Under the pieces are notes generated by a model. The model did not search any database and was not told the DNA's origin. It was given only the letters and a program-made list of their open reading frames with translations. Made by a program: the position numbers and the translations under genes. Positions 1 to 7,918 of a stretch of 64,000 nt of DNA are shown here, one piece after another (the stretch's first letter is position 1; each line of letters starts with the position of its first letter). Source of the stretch: Halobacterium sp. DL1 (GTDB taxonomy: Archaea; Halobacteriota; Halobacteria; Halobacteriales; Halobacteriaceae); NCBI GenBank assembly GCA_000230955.3, contig CP007061.1, forward strand, positions 124,001 to 188,000, in the 5' to 3' direction.

Positions 1-576
1 GGCCGGTGGCTCGTCGGTGAGTGTCGGTCTGGTCAACTGTCGAATGGCGTCGAGCTGCTTTGGCGGACTCCCACCGAGGATGTGGACGCGCCGCCCTCTC
101 CAATCGGCTGGGTCGGAGAACTCGTGGGCCAGGCGGTCGGCGTATCCCCGTGAATACCCGAGGACGAGGGTCTCAGGGATCGCGTCGATCACCGCCTGTG
201 ACTTCGGGACGACGATGAGCTCGGCCTCGGGATAGCTCGCTTGGATCTCACGAGCAGCAGCGACGTGGGCGTCGACGTCGTCGATTTCATCGACGTCGCC
301 GATGACCCCGACCTCTGGTTCGTACTCGAAGAAGCGGTCGACGAACCGCTCCAGATCGGGATTCCGGAAGTCGTTGTCGAGCATTCCAACGGGGATGCTG
401 AGGTTCTGATACTGCGTCTCTTGATATCCACAGTCCTCCCGAAAGCCCGGAAGGAAACCGAGCTTATAGGCATCCAGGGTGAACGGCACTCGATGAAGGA
501 ACGCTATCTGGTCTGCTTGTCTGGCGGCAGCGATGTCGCTAGCCGTGCTGGAGTCTGTACTCAAATCGAGGGACAT
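1..576 (-). CDS. DUF6610-like haloarchaeal protein, C-terminus cut by the window edge
   Basis: Reading leftward from ATG at 576 gives 192 codons without a stop up to base 1, so the C-terminus lies outside the window. The protein starts MSLDLSTDSS and contains VGMLDNDFRNPDLERFVDRF, VIGDVDEIDDVDAHV and VHILGGSPPKQLDA. I recognise this as the haloarchaeal DUF6610 family, common on plasmids and proviruses. Alternating strand-like and helix-like segments ending in the LGGSP turn suggest a TIM-barrel-like fold, but that is inference and no biochemical role is established. A GC hairpin (612-625) and TTTATT-like sequence lie just upstream, with an inverted repeat further up at 649-690. The family call is fairly sure; the function is unknown. 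Confidence 0.75.
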   Translation of the reverse strand, partial: MSLDLSTDSSTASDIAAARQADQIAFLHRVPFTLDAYKLGFLPGFREDCGYQETQYQNLSIPVGMLDNDFRNPDLERFVDRFFEYEPEVGVIGDVDEIDDVDAHVAAAREIQASYPEAELIVVPKSQAVIDAIPETLVLGYSRGYADRLAHEFSDPADWRGRRVHILGGSPPKQLDAIRQLTRPTLTDEPPA

Positions 577-648
577 GAATGAACTCGCGAGGCCGCTGCT
601 GGCCGCCCCGCGCCCCTTCAGGGGCTCAATAAACCGGGATACCCTCTA

Positions 649-690
649 TTAACCAACACTGTGCGCTTCAACTCGTGGAATGTTGGTTAA
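649..690. repeat. Inverted repeat family 1, copy 1
   Basis: Arms TTAACCAACA (649-658) and TGTTGGTTAA (681-690) are perfectly complementary with a 22-nt spacer. It begins 10 nt past the stop codon of the leftward gene ending at 700. The arms recur exactly at five other places and nearly at one more, whereas the spacers are unrelated. Confidence 0.9.
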
Positions 691-699
691 GAGCGGAGC

Positions 700-921
700 T
701 CACTCCTCATCCTCACGCAGCTCGTCGGCTTTCGACTTGAGGCGTCGCAGAATCTGTGGCCGATTCTGGTGGGCGTTCTCGTAGGCAACACACTCCTGAA
801 GGGTCTCCATATCGTTGATCGTCACGATACCTGCGTTGATGAGTCGCGTATTCGGGGGCTCGAGCCGTTGTTCTGGTGAAAGCTCGCTTGCGTCAGCCGA
901 TTGAATATCTGGATTGCTCAC
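700..921 (-). CDS. Small acidic protein of unknown function
   Basis: 73-residue acidic protein (MSNPDIQSADASELSPEQRL...). A central stretch, NTRLINAGIVTINDMETLQE, looks like a short helical fold, followed by a charged C-terminal helix (RRLKSKADELREDEE). No family is recognised with confidence. A GC hairpin with arms CGCCTC/GAGGCG (929-934 and 945-950) sits directly upstream of the ATG, preceded on the sense strand by a T-rich tract. The gene is followed immediately by inverted repeat copy 1. It is the last gene before a break in the leftward run. Confidence 0.6.
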   Translation of the reverse strand: MSNPDIQSADASELSPEQRLEPPNTRLINAGIVTINDMETLQECVAYENAHQNRPQILRRLKSKADELREDEE

Positions 922-970
922 TGGTGATCGCCTCCGCCACTACTGAGGCGACAAAAAACAGCCCTCTCCG

Positions 971-1276
971 TTACCCGTCTTCTTCCTTGGGTTGGATCTG
1001 ACGAGCGTCCTCTGCGAGATCATGGATGTACTCCCGAAGAATCTCCATGTCCTCGCGAGCGTCTTCGAGCGTCTTGCCTTTCGCTTTGGCCACGATTTTG
1101 TCCTGATCGCGGGTGCCAGTCCCGCGAGTAAGCTTCACGGTGAGGGAGACGCCGACGTCACTACGTTCGACGTATTCGGTTGGCGACGATCCCGTATTGT
1201 CCGATGTCGATTCGCCATTCGAATGAGACGACTGATCGTGACTTGACATTTGTATCTCTCGGTGATTGGTGTTCAA
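971..1276 (-). CDS. DUF7389-like small protein
   Basis: 101 residues from the upstream ATG; an internal ATG at 1249 (MSSHDQSS...) is an equally plausible start. After a Ser/Asn-rich disordered N-terminus, the conserved part is YVERSDVGVSLTVKLTRG, followed by a basic-acidic helix (TLEDAREDMEILREYIHDLAE). This matches my memory of the haloarchaeal DUF7389 family. Its function is unknown. The start overlaps the end of the next upstream gene by 4 nt (ATGA), so the two are probably co-transcribed. Confidence 0.6.
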   Translation of the reverse strand: MNTNHREIQMSSHDQSSHSNGESTSDNTGSSPTEYVERSDVGVSLTVKLTRGTGTRDQDKIVAKAKGKTLEDAREDMEILREYIHDLAEDARQIQPKEEDG

Positions 1277-1674
1277 ATAGACGGTGCGACCGGTTCCTCG
1301 GATGGGTCGCGAAGCACTGCGTCGATGTCACTGCCGGTGAGGCGCCAGCATCCGTCGGAACCCGTACAATCGAGTTGGCTCACGACCTCGGTCTTGAACT
1401 CTTGGTAGTAATCGAGGGCGAGCGCCTCGTCCTCCGTGTAGTCGAGCAGGAGCGCGAGCGCGAGTTGGGCCGGCCCGCTCCCGCCGTATCCCCACTCGAA
1501 GCCCGAGGGACTGTGGTTCGCCAACGCGAGACTCCGCTCTGGCGTGAGCTGTTCTTGCTCCGATTGGTTCTCGACGATGGCACGGCCTCGACGACGGTAA
1601 CCGACGTAGACAACGTCGGGATCCTCCGAGGCCCGGGACTGTACGTGCGAGGGTGGGTCGCTGATTCCACTCAT
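1273..1674 (-). CDS. DUF6166 family protein
   Basis: 133 residues. The C-terminal 100 residues carry the pattern typical of DUF6166: YVGYRRRGRAIV near the start, NHSPSGFEWGYGGSGPAQLA in the middle, then LDYYQEFKTEVV and a final WRLTGSDIDAVL. The family is widespread on bacterial and archaeal mobile elements and has no assigned function. A CCC-TTCA-GGG hairpin and the sequence CGACAAACAG (sense strand CTGTTTGTCG) lie 40-60 nt upstream of the ATG, an arrangement repeated before other genes here. It overlaps the downstream gene by 4 nt. Confidence 0.75.
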   Translation of the reverse strand: MSGISDPPSHVQSRASEDPDVVYVGYRRRGRAIVENQSEQEQLTPERSLALANHSPSGFEWGYGGSGPAQLALALLLDYTEDEALALDYYQEFKTEVVSQLDCTGSDGCWRLTGSDIDAVLRDPSEEPVAPSI

Positions 1675-1833
1675 AGGTCTGTTCGCGGGAGGCTCGTTCG
1701 ATCACCCCCGCACCCTTCAGGGGGCGACAAACAGCTACCAGGATTCACTCATGACGAGGATCTCGTCGAACTGTCCCGGGCTGGATTATCGTCGAATCTC
1801 GATACATTTTCAGCCGTCACGGAGGCAGCAGGC

Positions 1834-2511
1834 TTAGTAATCGACGTGTTGGGCTGGCGTAAGCGAAATCGACTCGATTGCTTCACGACGGATCTCTTTC
1901 TCAAGCCCGTTTTCACTCACTAATCGGAGTGCCCCTTCAGGACCATCACGAATCGCTTCGATAGTCGCCGCGAAATACTCCGAGCGACCATTGTCCTCCC
2001 AGATTTCGACCCGCAATTCCGCACCCTCAACGTCACTGCTCCATTGCCGCTCAACGTATGCCTCCCAGCACTCATTACACACCGCTTCGACCTGGTCTGC
2101 TAGATTCCCACTGAACGAGTCCGGTTCGAACGATACGGAATGATGGAGTACCTCTCCACACAAGTGCTCAGCCCACGCGATCTCCCCTCCCTCATCCCTC
2201 TCAACTCGAACCAGACAGCCGTTCACGCCGGCCATCGAATCGTCGTTGAGATCTACGTGTGACCGATCGAGACGCTCTCGACAGTGGGGACACGTAATGT
2301 CCTCTGCTGTCACGTCTTCATTTAGGTCGAAGTGTTCCCCCTCGATCGGTACGCGCACGTCATCACAGAGGCTTGACCATCCGAATCCGGTACCCGGGGG
2401 CATATGGTTGTTGTAGAAGACGTGCGTGAGCCCATCGTCAGTCGCCCAGCGACAGGGCGTTGGATACATAGAGTGGCTATCCTTCCACAGAGGACATAAA
2501 ACCGACTCCAC
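1834..2511 (-). CDS. Putative zinc-binding protein of unknown function
   Basis: 225 residues if the first ATG is used; Met15 (MYPTPCRWA) is an alternative start. Two Cys pairs are visible: CPHC at about residue 75, with a further Cys in the N-terminal part, and CNEC at about residue 146. This suggests one or two zinc ribbons. The C-terminal 60 residues (ELRVEIWEDNGRSEYFAATI) look like a separate small beta domain. No family is recognised. It is separated from its downstream neighbour by about 160 nt containing a leader hairpin. Confidence 0.6.
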   Translation of the reverse strand: MESVLCPLWKDSHSMYPTPCRWATDDGLTHVFYNNHMPPGTGFGWSSLCDDVRVPIEGEHFDLNEDVTAEDITCPHCRERLDRSHVDLNDDSMAGVNGCLVRVERDEGGEIAWAEHLCGEVLHHSVSFEPDSFSGNLADQVEAVCNECWEAYVERQWSSDVEGAELRVEIWEDNGRSEYFAATIEAIRDGPEGALRLVSENGLEKEIRREAIESISLTPAQHVDY

Positions 2512-2541
2512 AGGAGGGCCGACAGTGATAATCGAGCCCTC

Positions 2542-2937
2542 CTACGCGAGGTGGGAAACGTCTGCAGGCTCGTCGATATCGCCGAACTCGCCGCGCTCGA
2601 CCGGCTCCCAGTCCTCACTTGGTTCTGGACTCCACCAGTCGACCTCGTATTGGCCCGGAGCTCCCAGTACTTTCACGCGCGCCGATCCGTCCGGGAGGTC
2701 GCGCCGGAGCTTCTCGTCAACGTGGAGGTTCCAGGTCGTGTCGGTGTCGAAGCAGGCGAGGACGGCCTCCTCGTAGCCGCGTGTCTCCCGTGATTCCTGG
2801 AGTTCAACCTGTGTGTTGCAGTTCTTGCAGAACACCCCCTCGAAGGGGATGTGGGTGAAGACCTCCTGCCCGCAGACGGGACACCAGAGGAACTCGAACA
2901 GTGCCTCACTGTGTCGGTTGAGTACTTCAAGGCTCAT
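2542..2937 (-). CDS. DUF7567-like zinc-ribbon protein
   Basis: 131 residues from MSLEVLNRHSEAL. A longer ORF exists, but its first 41 residues are low-complexity leader and were left out. CPVC (about residues 19-22) and CKNC (about 38-41) form a clear zinc ribbon, followed by TWNLHVDEKLRRDLPDGSAR. I recognise the sequence as the haloarchaeal DUF7567 family. Its function is unknown. The gene immediately upstream is its usual companion (DUF7568-like), and both are common on haloarchaeal plasmids. Between them is a CCCGG-containing hairpin in the leader. Confidence 0.65.
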   Translation of the reverse strand: MSLEVLNRHSEALFEFLWCPVCGQEVFTHIPFEGVFCKNCNTQVELQESRETRGYEEAVLACFDTDTTWNLHVDEKLRRDLPDGSARVKVLGAPGQYEVDWWSPEPSEDWEPVERGEFGDIDEPADVSHLA

Positions 2938-3011
2938 CGTTGGACTGACCCGGTCGAACCGGGCCACCCCTCGTGCCCGGAGGAAAAACAACGCGACGGA
3001 CGTTCGCTCAG

Positions 3012-3377
3012 TCACCGCTCGGCGCCGTAGACGATGCGTGTTGGTGCTTCGTACCCACAATCCGGGCAGTCGAACCAGCGCTGGACCTTCGCCCCGTCTG
3101 CTGACTTCTCACCGACGAGGATGTCGTCGTTCGGGCACTCGGGACAACTCAGTTCGGGCGCAGGCCGCTTCCGGAGTTCGTCCCGGAACGATTTCCCGTC
3201 CTTCGTCTCGTACCCTCGCGCCCACACCGGGTAGCCGTCGACGAGGATAGCGCCACGCCACTTGTAGCGGTAGGTGTCTGGCGCTTTGTGCAGGACAGCC
3301 CGAGCGCCAGTTTCGGTGTTTCGATACTCGAGCGTCGGCGTGCGACTTTCGCGCTGCCAGTTAGTGATTCGGGCCAT
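3012..3377 (-). CDS. DUF7568-like zinc-ribbon protein
   Basis: 121 residues starting MARITNWQRESRTPTLEYRN. A C-terminal zinc ribbon has CPEC at about residues 80-83 and CPDC at about 106-109. The family is recognised from memory as DUF7568, which co-occurs with DUF7567 in haloarchaea. The role is unknown; two neighbouring zinc-ribbon proteins suggest nucleic-acid binding, which is inference. It starts 3 nt after the stop of the upstream gene, so the two are very likely one transcript. Confidence 0.65.
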   Translation of the reverse strand: MARITNWQRESRTPTLEYRNTETGARAVLHKAPDTYRYKWRGAILVDGYPVWARGYETKDGKSFRDELRKRPAPELSCPECPNDDILVGEKSADGAKVQRWFDCPDCGYEAPTRIVYGAER

Positions 3378-3380
3378 CTG

Positions 3381-3872
3381 TTAGAAGTGGACGTCGGCAG
3401 GGACGATCCAGAGCTCCTCACTCTCTTCGAGAACTCGATCCAGCTGTTCGCGGTGACGAATACCGTTCGCGTATTCGTTGTAGAGGAAGATCGTCGGCCC
3501 GTCGTATGCACCAACCTGATGGAACGCATGGCGGGCGAGGTCTTCGTCGCGCATAATCTCCTCATCTGAGTGCTCGTCAAGCGCTTCCTTCACCCGCTCA
3601 AGGTTGCGCTCGAACTCTTTGTTCGTCGCCTCCCAGCCACGCTCGACCAGGTCTTGGCCGTCGTCGGAATCGATCGGGGCTGCAGTCGGAAGGTCTCCCC
3701 ATCGCGCCTTCCCCGCAACGGACGTGTCCTCCTCATCGAAGGTCACGTAGTAATCGAAGACGGCGCCGGCATGTGGGTCCGCGCCGACCAGACGGTCGAA
3801 CACCGTCTTTCCGCTGGCCAGGGCGTCGTCGTGGGTCGATGCCTCTATCAGCGCGTAAATGACCATATGCAT
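3381..3872 (-). CDS. Conserved haloarchaeal protein of unknown function
   Basis: 163 residues from ATG 3872 (MHMVIYALIEASTHDDAL). The N-terminus resembles a ferredoxin-like fold (MVIYALIEA...DALASGKTVFDRLVG). Acidic helices follow, then a C-terminal block TIFLYNEYANGIRHREQLDR ... LWIVPADVHF. The C-terminal block is also present, degenerate, in the broken gene at 6876-7753, so the domain is shared. An 8-bp stem hairpin (GCGCCGGC ... GCCGGCGC) lies about 75 nt upstream. The start 27 nt further upstream is possible but less likely because it adds a basic leader. Confidence 0.6.
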   Translation of the reverse strand: MHMVIYALIEASTHDDALASGKTVFDRLVGADPHAGAVFDYYVTFDEEDTSVAGKARWGDLPTAAPIDSDDGQDLVERGWEATNKEFERNLERVKEALDEHSDEEIMRDEDLARHAFHQVGAYDGPTIFLYNEYANGIRHREQLDRVLEESEELWIVPADVHF

Positions 3873-3979
3873 CTCGAACACCTTGAAGCGCCGACGCACA
3901 CGGGAGTGCTACTCGCTCACCCCGTGCTGCGCCGGCACCCATCGCCGGCGCTCGAAAAACTCGCACTGGCGGTCGGCTC

Positions 3980-4396
3980 TCAGGATTCGTCCGCTCGGTC
4001 GACGGTGATGGTCAGATTCCCGGACTCGTAGTCCGCTTCAAAGTCGACGATGTACGCGTCCGAGTCGTAGGCGGCGTGGTAGGCGCGGTGACGCTCGAGC
4101 GAGCCAGTTGCCTTGAAGTGGAAGAACGCAGCCGCCGTGTAGGGCTTGCTCTTTGTCTCGATTTGCGTCTCAACCGACGCCGGAAGCGCGATTTGTGGTG
4201 TGTCGGTGTCAATGCTCGCCGCGAACGCCGTCGCCTCCTCGACGGTCGCTTGCGAATGTGCCGGTGTCTTGCCGGTGAGCACGTTCACCGCGGTTTCCGT
4301 GTCGTCGGTGAACAGGACGTCTTCGAACGTGTGTGTTCCGAGGATCGCCTCGGGATCCAACTCGCAGTCGTGAAACGGGTCGTCGTCTGAGGTCAT
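3980..4396 (-). CDS. Hypothetical acidic protein
   Basis: 138 residues, MTSDDDPFHDCELDPEAI. No recognised family. The middle (QIALPASVETQIETKSKPYT) and end (AYIVDFEADYESGNLTITVD) look like beta structure. The GC leader GAGCC...GGGGCTC occurs upstream of the ATG, as in neighbouring genes. Strand, spacing and codon usage agree with the neighbouring run, so it is likely a real gene. Confidence 0.55.
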   Translation of the reverse strand: MTSDDDPFHDCELDPEAILGTHTFEDVLFTDDTETAVNVLTGKTPAHSQATVEEATAFAASIDTDTPQIALPASVETQIETKSKPYTAAAFFHFKATGSLERHRAYHAAYDSDAYIVDFEADYESGNLTITVDRADES

Positions 4397-4470
4397 CGAA
4401 TCACGAGCCTACGTCGGGGCTCACCCATTTCTGCCCCTGAAAAACCGTAGCTGCCACAAAGCAGACCGAA

Positions 4471-5103
4471 CTATGGGTGGTTCAGGCTCGCCTTCTCGAA
4501 GGGGGATTCTCCGGTCGGAATGAGCAGCTCCTGTCGGTCTCCGACCCGCTCAGCGAGCTTCCGTTTCAGGTACTGTCTCGCCGTCGACGGCGTGAAGACG
4601 CCTTTGTCGATCATGTCGCCGACGACGTGTTTGAGGGCCGCGAACTGTCCCTGCAGGTGACCGTCGCCAACCGGCTCGCCGTCGTACCAGCGCACCGTCG
4701 CGAGCGCGCCGTTCCCGACCGTCTCTACCTGTTCGACTGTCTCCGAGTCGTACTGCAGCCCGAACCACAGCGTCCGATAGGCGGCCACCTCGAACGTCGT
4801 CGACACCACGAAAAACGCCTCGTGGTGGAATAGTCGAGGTGGTCAGCGACGATCTCGTCGAGCGTGAGTCCAGTGGCGCGGGGCTTCGGCTCGACGACGG
4901 TCGACGGTCGATCCTCGCCGGCGAGGTAGCCGTCGACGGCATCTGCCTCGAGGCCATCGGCCAGTTCTGCGAGGAGCTGTTTCGCCCACTTGGTGTCGGT
5001 GTCCTTGCCCAGCGTTACCCCGCCCAGAAAGCTTGTCGTCGGGAACATGAGTCGCTTCGCCAAGTGGTCGTAGTTCCTCGAAATCAGAGTAGTGGTCAGT
5101 CAT
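4471..5103 (-). pseudogene. Frame-disrupted haloarchaeal gene (MTDHYSDFEELRPLGE family)
   Basis: Three reading frames each hold part of one protein. The N-terminus starts at 5103 (MTDHYSDFEELRPLGEATH). The middle is in a second frame below about 5060 (GGVTLGKDTDTKWAKQLLAE ... GLTLDEIVADHLDYSTT). The C-terminus is in a third frame from about 4809 (VSTTFEVAAYRTLWFGLQYD ... ARQYLKRKLAERVGD) and stops at 4471. Joining the frames gives about 210 residues with uniform codon usage. Either the gene has decayed recently or there are two single-base sequencing errors. The C-terminal part alone could still be expressed from ATG 4809 (112 aa). No function is known. Confidence 0.65.
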
Positions 5104-5163
5104 CTCTTGAGCATGGCTTCCTTCGTAATGGTGTTTGAAGTCATGCCCCCCCTCTTCACGAAA

Positions 5164-5613
5164 TCACTGTGACGACCACAGTGTCTCTATGCGTTGCTCT
5201 ATCGCCGTGAGGACCGTGGAGTATACTTCGAGTGGATGGAGCGAAGGAAATTCGAGATCCGTGATTTCGGTAGCAGACGGTGGCTCATGGAAGTGCAATC
5301 GGGTGTTGTGCGTGTTCGGGTGTCGATCCCAGCGACACTCCCAGCGTTCCCCGTCCTCGTGTTCTTCGATGTAGTGGACCGAGAAATCACCAGTCGTGAA
5401 CCACCGACTGTCGAGTCGGGCCGCTGTCACCGAGTCCGGGTATCGCCCAGCATCGAGGAGTCCATGAAGCAGTCGGGGTTCGTAGGAATCCGGGTCGAAC
5501 GCAGTCTCGGCGACGAGGGAATCCGACGAAAGGTGCCGCTCCAGCAGGCGCAGCGTCTGTCGATCCGGTGGACCTGTCGAGTGAGCCGCTGAATCTTCCG
5601 GTGGCTGGCTCAT
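5164..5613 (-). CDS. TumE-like (DUF6516-type) putative toxin, pair 1
   Basis: 149 residues. The diagnostic block is FTTGDFSVHYIEEHEDG followed by CRWDRHPNTHNTRLHFHEPP: a Tyr/His strand, a Trp-Asp-Arg-His-Pro turn and a His-x-His strand. The same layout occurs in two other proteins in this window and resembles the TumE/DUF6516 toxin family, where such residues sit in a small beta-sheet domain. It begins directly after the stop of the HTH gene upstream (TAAATG), so the two form one operon. The toxin role is inferred from family resemblance and pairing. The first 30 residues are poorly conserved. Confidence 0.6.
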   Translation of the reverse strand: MSQPPEDSAAHSTGPPDRQTLRLLERHLSSDSLVAETAFDPDSYEPRLLHGLLDAGRYPDSVTAARLDSRWFTTGDFSVHYIEEHEDGERWECRWDRHPNTHNTRLHFHEPPSATEITDLEFPSLHPLEVYSTVLTAIEQRIETLWSSQ

Positions 5614-6141
5614 TTAGGCTGGAATCAGATGCCCGTCGTTCTGGGAGAGCTGGCGAGCAAGTTCATACAGCCGAATGTCCCGAATCACGCCCTGCCACTC
5701 GCTGACTGCAGTCATCCGCTCGTGGATGGTTTCGTGACTGTCGTGATCAAACACGTTGACGGCCGTTGGGCCGGTCGTCTCGAACTGCACTTCGTATTCC
5801 GTTCGCTGCGCTTCAAGCGCCTCCACGCGGTCGATGATCTCTTCGACCGAGAGCTCGGTCGCGATTCGACTGGCGTCCTGCCATTCGAGATACCCCTCGT
5901 TTCGTTCGTATGTCGCTGGGCGACTCTCTCTATCGGCTCGGGCGATGCCCATCTCCGCCAAACGGTCGAGATGCTTTTTCGCGGCATTTGGAGAGCAGTC
6001 CGCAAACTCAGCGATTTCGGTGTACGCAGTCGGAGACGTAACCCCGAGGACGACATCGTAGACACGACCAAACGTGTCTGTTCCCGTCTGCCACCGTCGC
6101 TGAGTATCGTCGGACTCTGGGGTCGGATCGAACTCGGTCAT
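5614..6141 (-). CDS. DUF7342-like winged-helix protein, putative antitoxin, pair 1
   Basis: 175 residues. A winged helix covers about residues 25-80 (VYDVVLGVTSPTAYTEIAEF, then CSPNAAKKHLDRLAEMGIA and a wing RESRPATYERNEGYLEW), followed by a coiled-coil-like segment (SVEEIIDRVEALEAQRTEYE) and a C-terminal helix (LYELARQLSQN). This is the DUF7342 HTH layout common in haloarchaea. It is the upstream gene of a two-gene operon with the TumE-like protein, matching the HTH-antitoxin-first order of TumA-TumE. TATA-like ATATATT lies about 20-30 nt upstream of the ATG. It probably autoregulates the operon (inference). Confidence 0.65.
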   Translation of the reverse strand: MTEFDPTPESDDTQRRWQTGTDTFGRVYDVVLGVTSPTAYTEIAEFADCSPNAAKKHLDRLAEMGIARADRESRPATYERNEGYLEWQDASRIATELSVEEIIDRVEALEAQRTEYEVQFETTGPTAVNVFDHDSHETIHERMTAVSEWQGVIRDIRLYELARQLSQNDGHLIPA

Positions 6142-6241
6142 ACCTATCTGTAGGCGACCACTCTCAATATATCTTCGGATTTTTCAAATATATGGGTGTC
6201 TCTGCTGGGTCGGGCCACTGGAAGGGCTGAATCAGTCTTGT

Positions 6242-6346
6242 TCAATCACGCAGCATTGCGACTGCCTTTCCGACTTGCCGGACGTGTTCACTCCGTTCCA
6301 GATCCAGTTCCTCGGCGAGATAGTCGACCGTCTCTGTGATCGTCAT
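6242..6346 (-). CDS. Possible 34-residue ORF
   Basis: ATG at 6346 opens a 34-codon frame, MTITETVDYLAEELDLERSE ... VAMLRD. The helix-rich acidic composition and codon usage are haloarchaeal, and an AT-rich stretch precedes it. It may be the remnant of a longer protein, since it lies in a decayed region between a TFB fragment and the DUF7342 gene. No homologue is recognised. Confidence 0.3.
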   Translation of the reverse strand: MTITETVDYLAEELDLERSEHVRQVGKAVAMLRD

Positions 6347-6399
6347 GGTTGAATATCTCCGTTCTCGAAGTATGAAACTGATACCGTTTGAAAATCGTC

Positions 6400-6549
6400 T
6401 CACACTGCGTTGAGCTCGTCCCTCCGAGCACGAATGGTCCCAGTTGCCATCCCTCCAGCATCCGCAACCCGCTGCTGTGTGAGTGATCTGCCGTGCTCCC
6501 GTGCGGCTTTGTGTATGCAGGCCGCTGCGACGCCACTCGGCCGACACCC
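6400..6549 (-). pseudogene. tfb: C-terminal fragment of a TFB gene
   Basis: The frame ending at 6400 reads RPSGVAAACIHKAAREHGR then SLTQQRVADAGGMATGTIRA and RRDELNAV. This lines up with the last 47 residues of TFB-1 in this window (HPAGFAAACLYKAAREEGRW ... ATVRTHRDTLAEQV), the end of the second cyclin-like repeat. No Zn-ribbon or first repeat is present upstream, so this is a fragment left by deletion or rearrangement. It joins directly onto the end of the next gene (stop at 6551). Confidence 0.7.
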
Positions 6550-6550
6550 A

Positions 6551-6739
6551 TTAGAAGTCCGCTTGGACGTCCGTCCCGTCTCCGCCATCTGGCCGTGTGA
6601 GAAGGCTCACCTCTTCCAGGAGGTCTCTCGCGGTCTCGACTCGCTCTTGATCCGCATCGTCCAACTGTTCGACATCCAGACGAGTCAGGTTACTGAGCAC
6701 GCAATGCATCCGGTAGCCCTGTTTGAACTGTTGTTCCAT
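6551..6739 (-). CDS. Small helical protein of unknown function
   Basis: 62 residues from MEQQFKQGYRMHCVLSNLTR, rich in predicted helix (LDVEQLDDADQERVETARDL). An upstream ATG at 6787 would add 16 residues that look like leader. Family-1 inverted repeat copy 2 lies about 80-120 nt upstream of the chosen ATG. No function is recognised. Confidence 0.45.
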   Translation of the reverse strand: MEQQFKQGYRMHCVLSNLTRLDVEQLDDADQERVETARDLLEEVSLLTRPDGGDGTDVQADF

Positions 6740-6816
6740 TGGAAGCGCCTCACGGCTTGCCGGCGCAGATAGACGCCACGTTGTCACTCTCGCCGGTCTC
6801 GCCGGCGGGTAATGCG

Positions 6817-6858
6817 TTAACCAACAAAGCTCGAAGACGCCCGGTCTGTGTTGGTTAA
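6817..6858. repeat. Inverted repeat family 1, copy 2
   Basis: TTAACCAACA at 6817-6826 and TGTTGGTTAA at 6849-6858, perfect arms, 22-nt spacer. It lies 18 nt past the end of the broken gene at 6876-7753 and upstream of the small gene starting at 6739. Confidence 0.9.
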
Positions 6859-6875
6859 CTCGTTAGGTTGCCGCG

Positions 6876-7753
6876 CTACTCGGGAGCGGGCCCGTAGCGA
6901 GGAGCCGCATACCTGGCACTCCCAGATCGGCTGCCCCGTCCACGTCTCGTCGGGAATCGATTCGTGAGTTTCGAACTGGTGGTCGGTCGCTCGTCCGCAG
7001 TCCTGACAGTCGAGTCGCTCCGTCGTCGGTACCGGCGACGGCCGGCTGTCCGAGTCACGCTCACCTGCTGTCGCGGTCAGCGCCATCGCTGGGACCAGCC
7101 ACATCTCGTCGTCGGCGTCGTCGATGATCTCTCTGAGACGCGCCTCGTCACGGATGCCGTTCCCACGCTGATCGTAGAGCCGCGTCGGGGCCTGTTCCTG
7201 GCGCTCCGACGCTTCCTGCCCGCTCCATTGTCCGGCCCTGGGCGGCTCTGAGAAGCCGCTCTCTCTCCCCTGACGACACCTGTACTGCGGCGGAGAGTGA
7301 GGGCCATCGATCGGCTAGCTGGCGCGCAGGCGCCTCCTCGAGATCGTAGATGAGCGTGTAGTCGTCGACGGCCGGCTCCGCCTCGTTGGCTGTGGGAAGG
7401 TTCGCCGCCGCGCCGCCCTTCGCGACGGCGCCGTAGAACGTGGTCGACTCAACGACCAGGTGGACGCTTCCGAGGAACGTTGTCGTCGCCGACTCGTTCG
7501 TACTGGTGGCTTCATTTCCGAGATGGTTGGTGAGACAGAACCGATATTTCGTCTGCCCGTCTGGGACTGATGCACCACAGGACTGGCACTCGCCGTCGGT
7601 AGCCGTCAGTGCGTTGGGCTAGCCCCCCATGCTCGTCGCGATGCGTTGCCGCCGGGGGTCACCATCACACCCGTCGTTGAGCTTCGCGTCCGGAATGTGG
7701 GAGACCTCGCCAATCGGCCGCAGCTCCTCGAAGTCGGAGTAGCGATTGCTCAT
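6876..7753 (-). pseudogene. Broken gene of the haloarchaeal family annotated 'biosurfactant protein 1'
   Basis: ATG at 7753 reads MSNRYSDFEELRPIGEVSHI ... QRIATSMGG and meets TAG at about 7621. The same frame resumes at once (NALTATDGECQSCGASVPDG, TTFLGSVHLVVESTTFYGAV, DDYTLIYDLEEAPARQLADR). A frameshift at about 7200-7260 moves the protein to RLYDQRGNGIRDEARLREII ... MWLVPAMALTA, and a last shift near 6905 restores the expected end, APRYGPAPE-stop at 6876. I recall full-length relatives of about 300 residues carrying the database name biosurfactant protein 1; that name says little about function. CxxC pairs indicate two zinc ribbons. One stop and two frameshifts make this a pseudogene unless the sequence is wrong. 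Confidence 0.7.
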
Positions 7754-7918
7754 CGATTGGCTCAGAATTTCAGTCGGTATGGTATTTCAACCACAGGGGG
7801 CGGTACTCATTACTCGACCTGAATCGCTTATACGAGAATACGCGACTGATCTGGAGAACTACAAGCAGTGTACTTCTGGGCGAGGTTCCAGGATTTCCGA
7901 CTACCGCCGTCCTGTGTC

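Noticed and set aside
3-235. Plus-strand ORFs at the left edge (17-235 and 241-582)
   Set aside because: They are shadows of the DUF6610-like gene, which reads through the window edge on the minus strand with recognisable motifs.
649-690. Inverted repeats as ordinary intrinsic terminators
   Set aside because: Arms are identical in sequence between copies, spacers are 21-22 nt and no T-run follows; a terminator stem would not conserve sequence. Not fully excluded for transcript ends.
6242-6547. 101-residue ORF across the TFB fragment
   Set aside because: Its first two thirds read the TFB fragment in a wrong frame; only the last 34 codons look coding and were listed separately.
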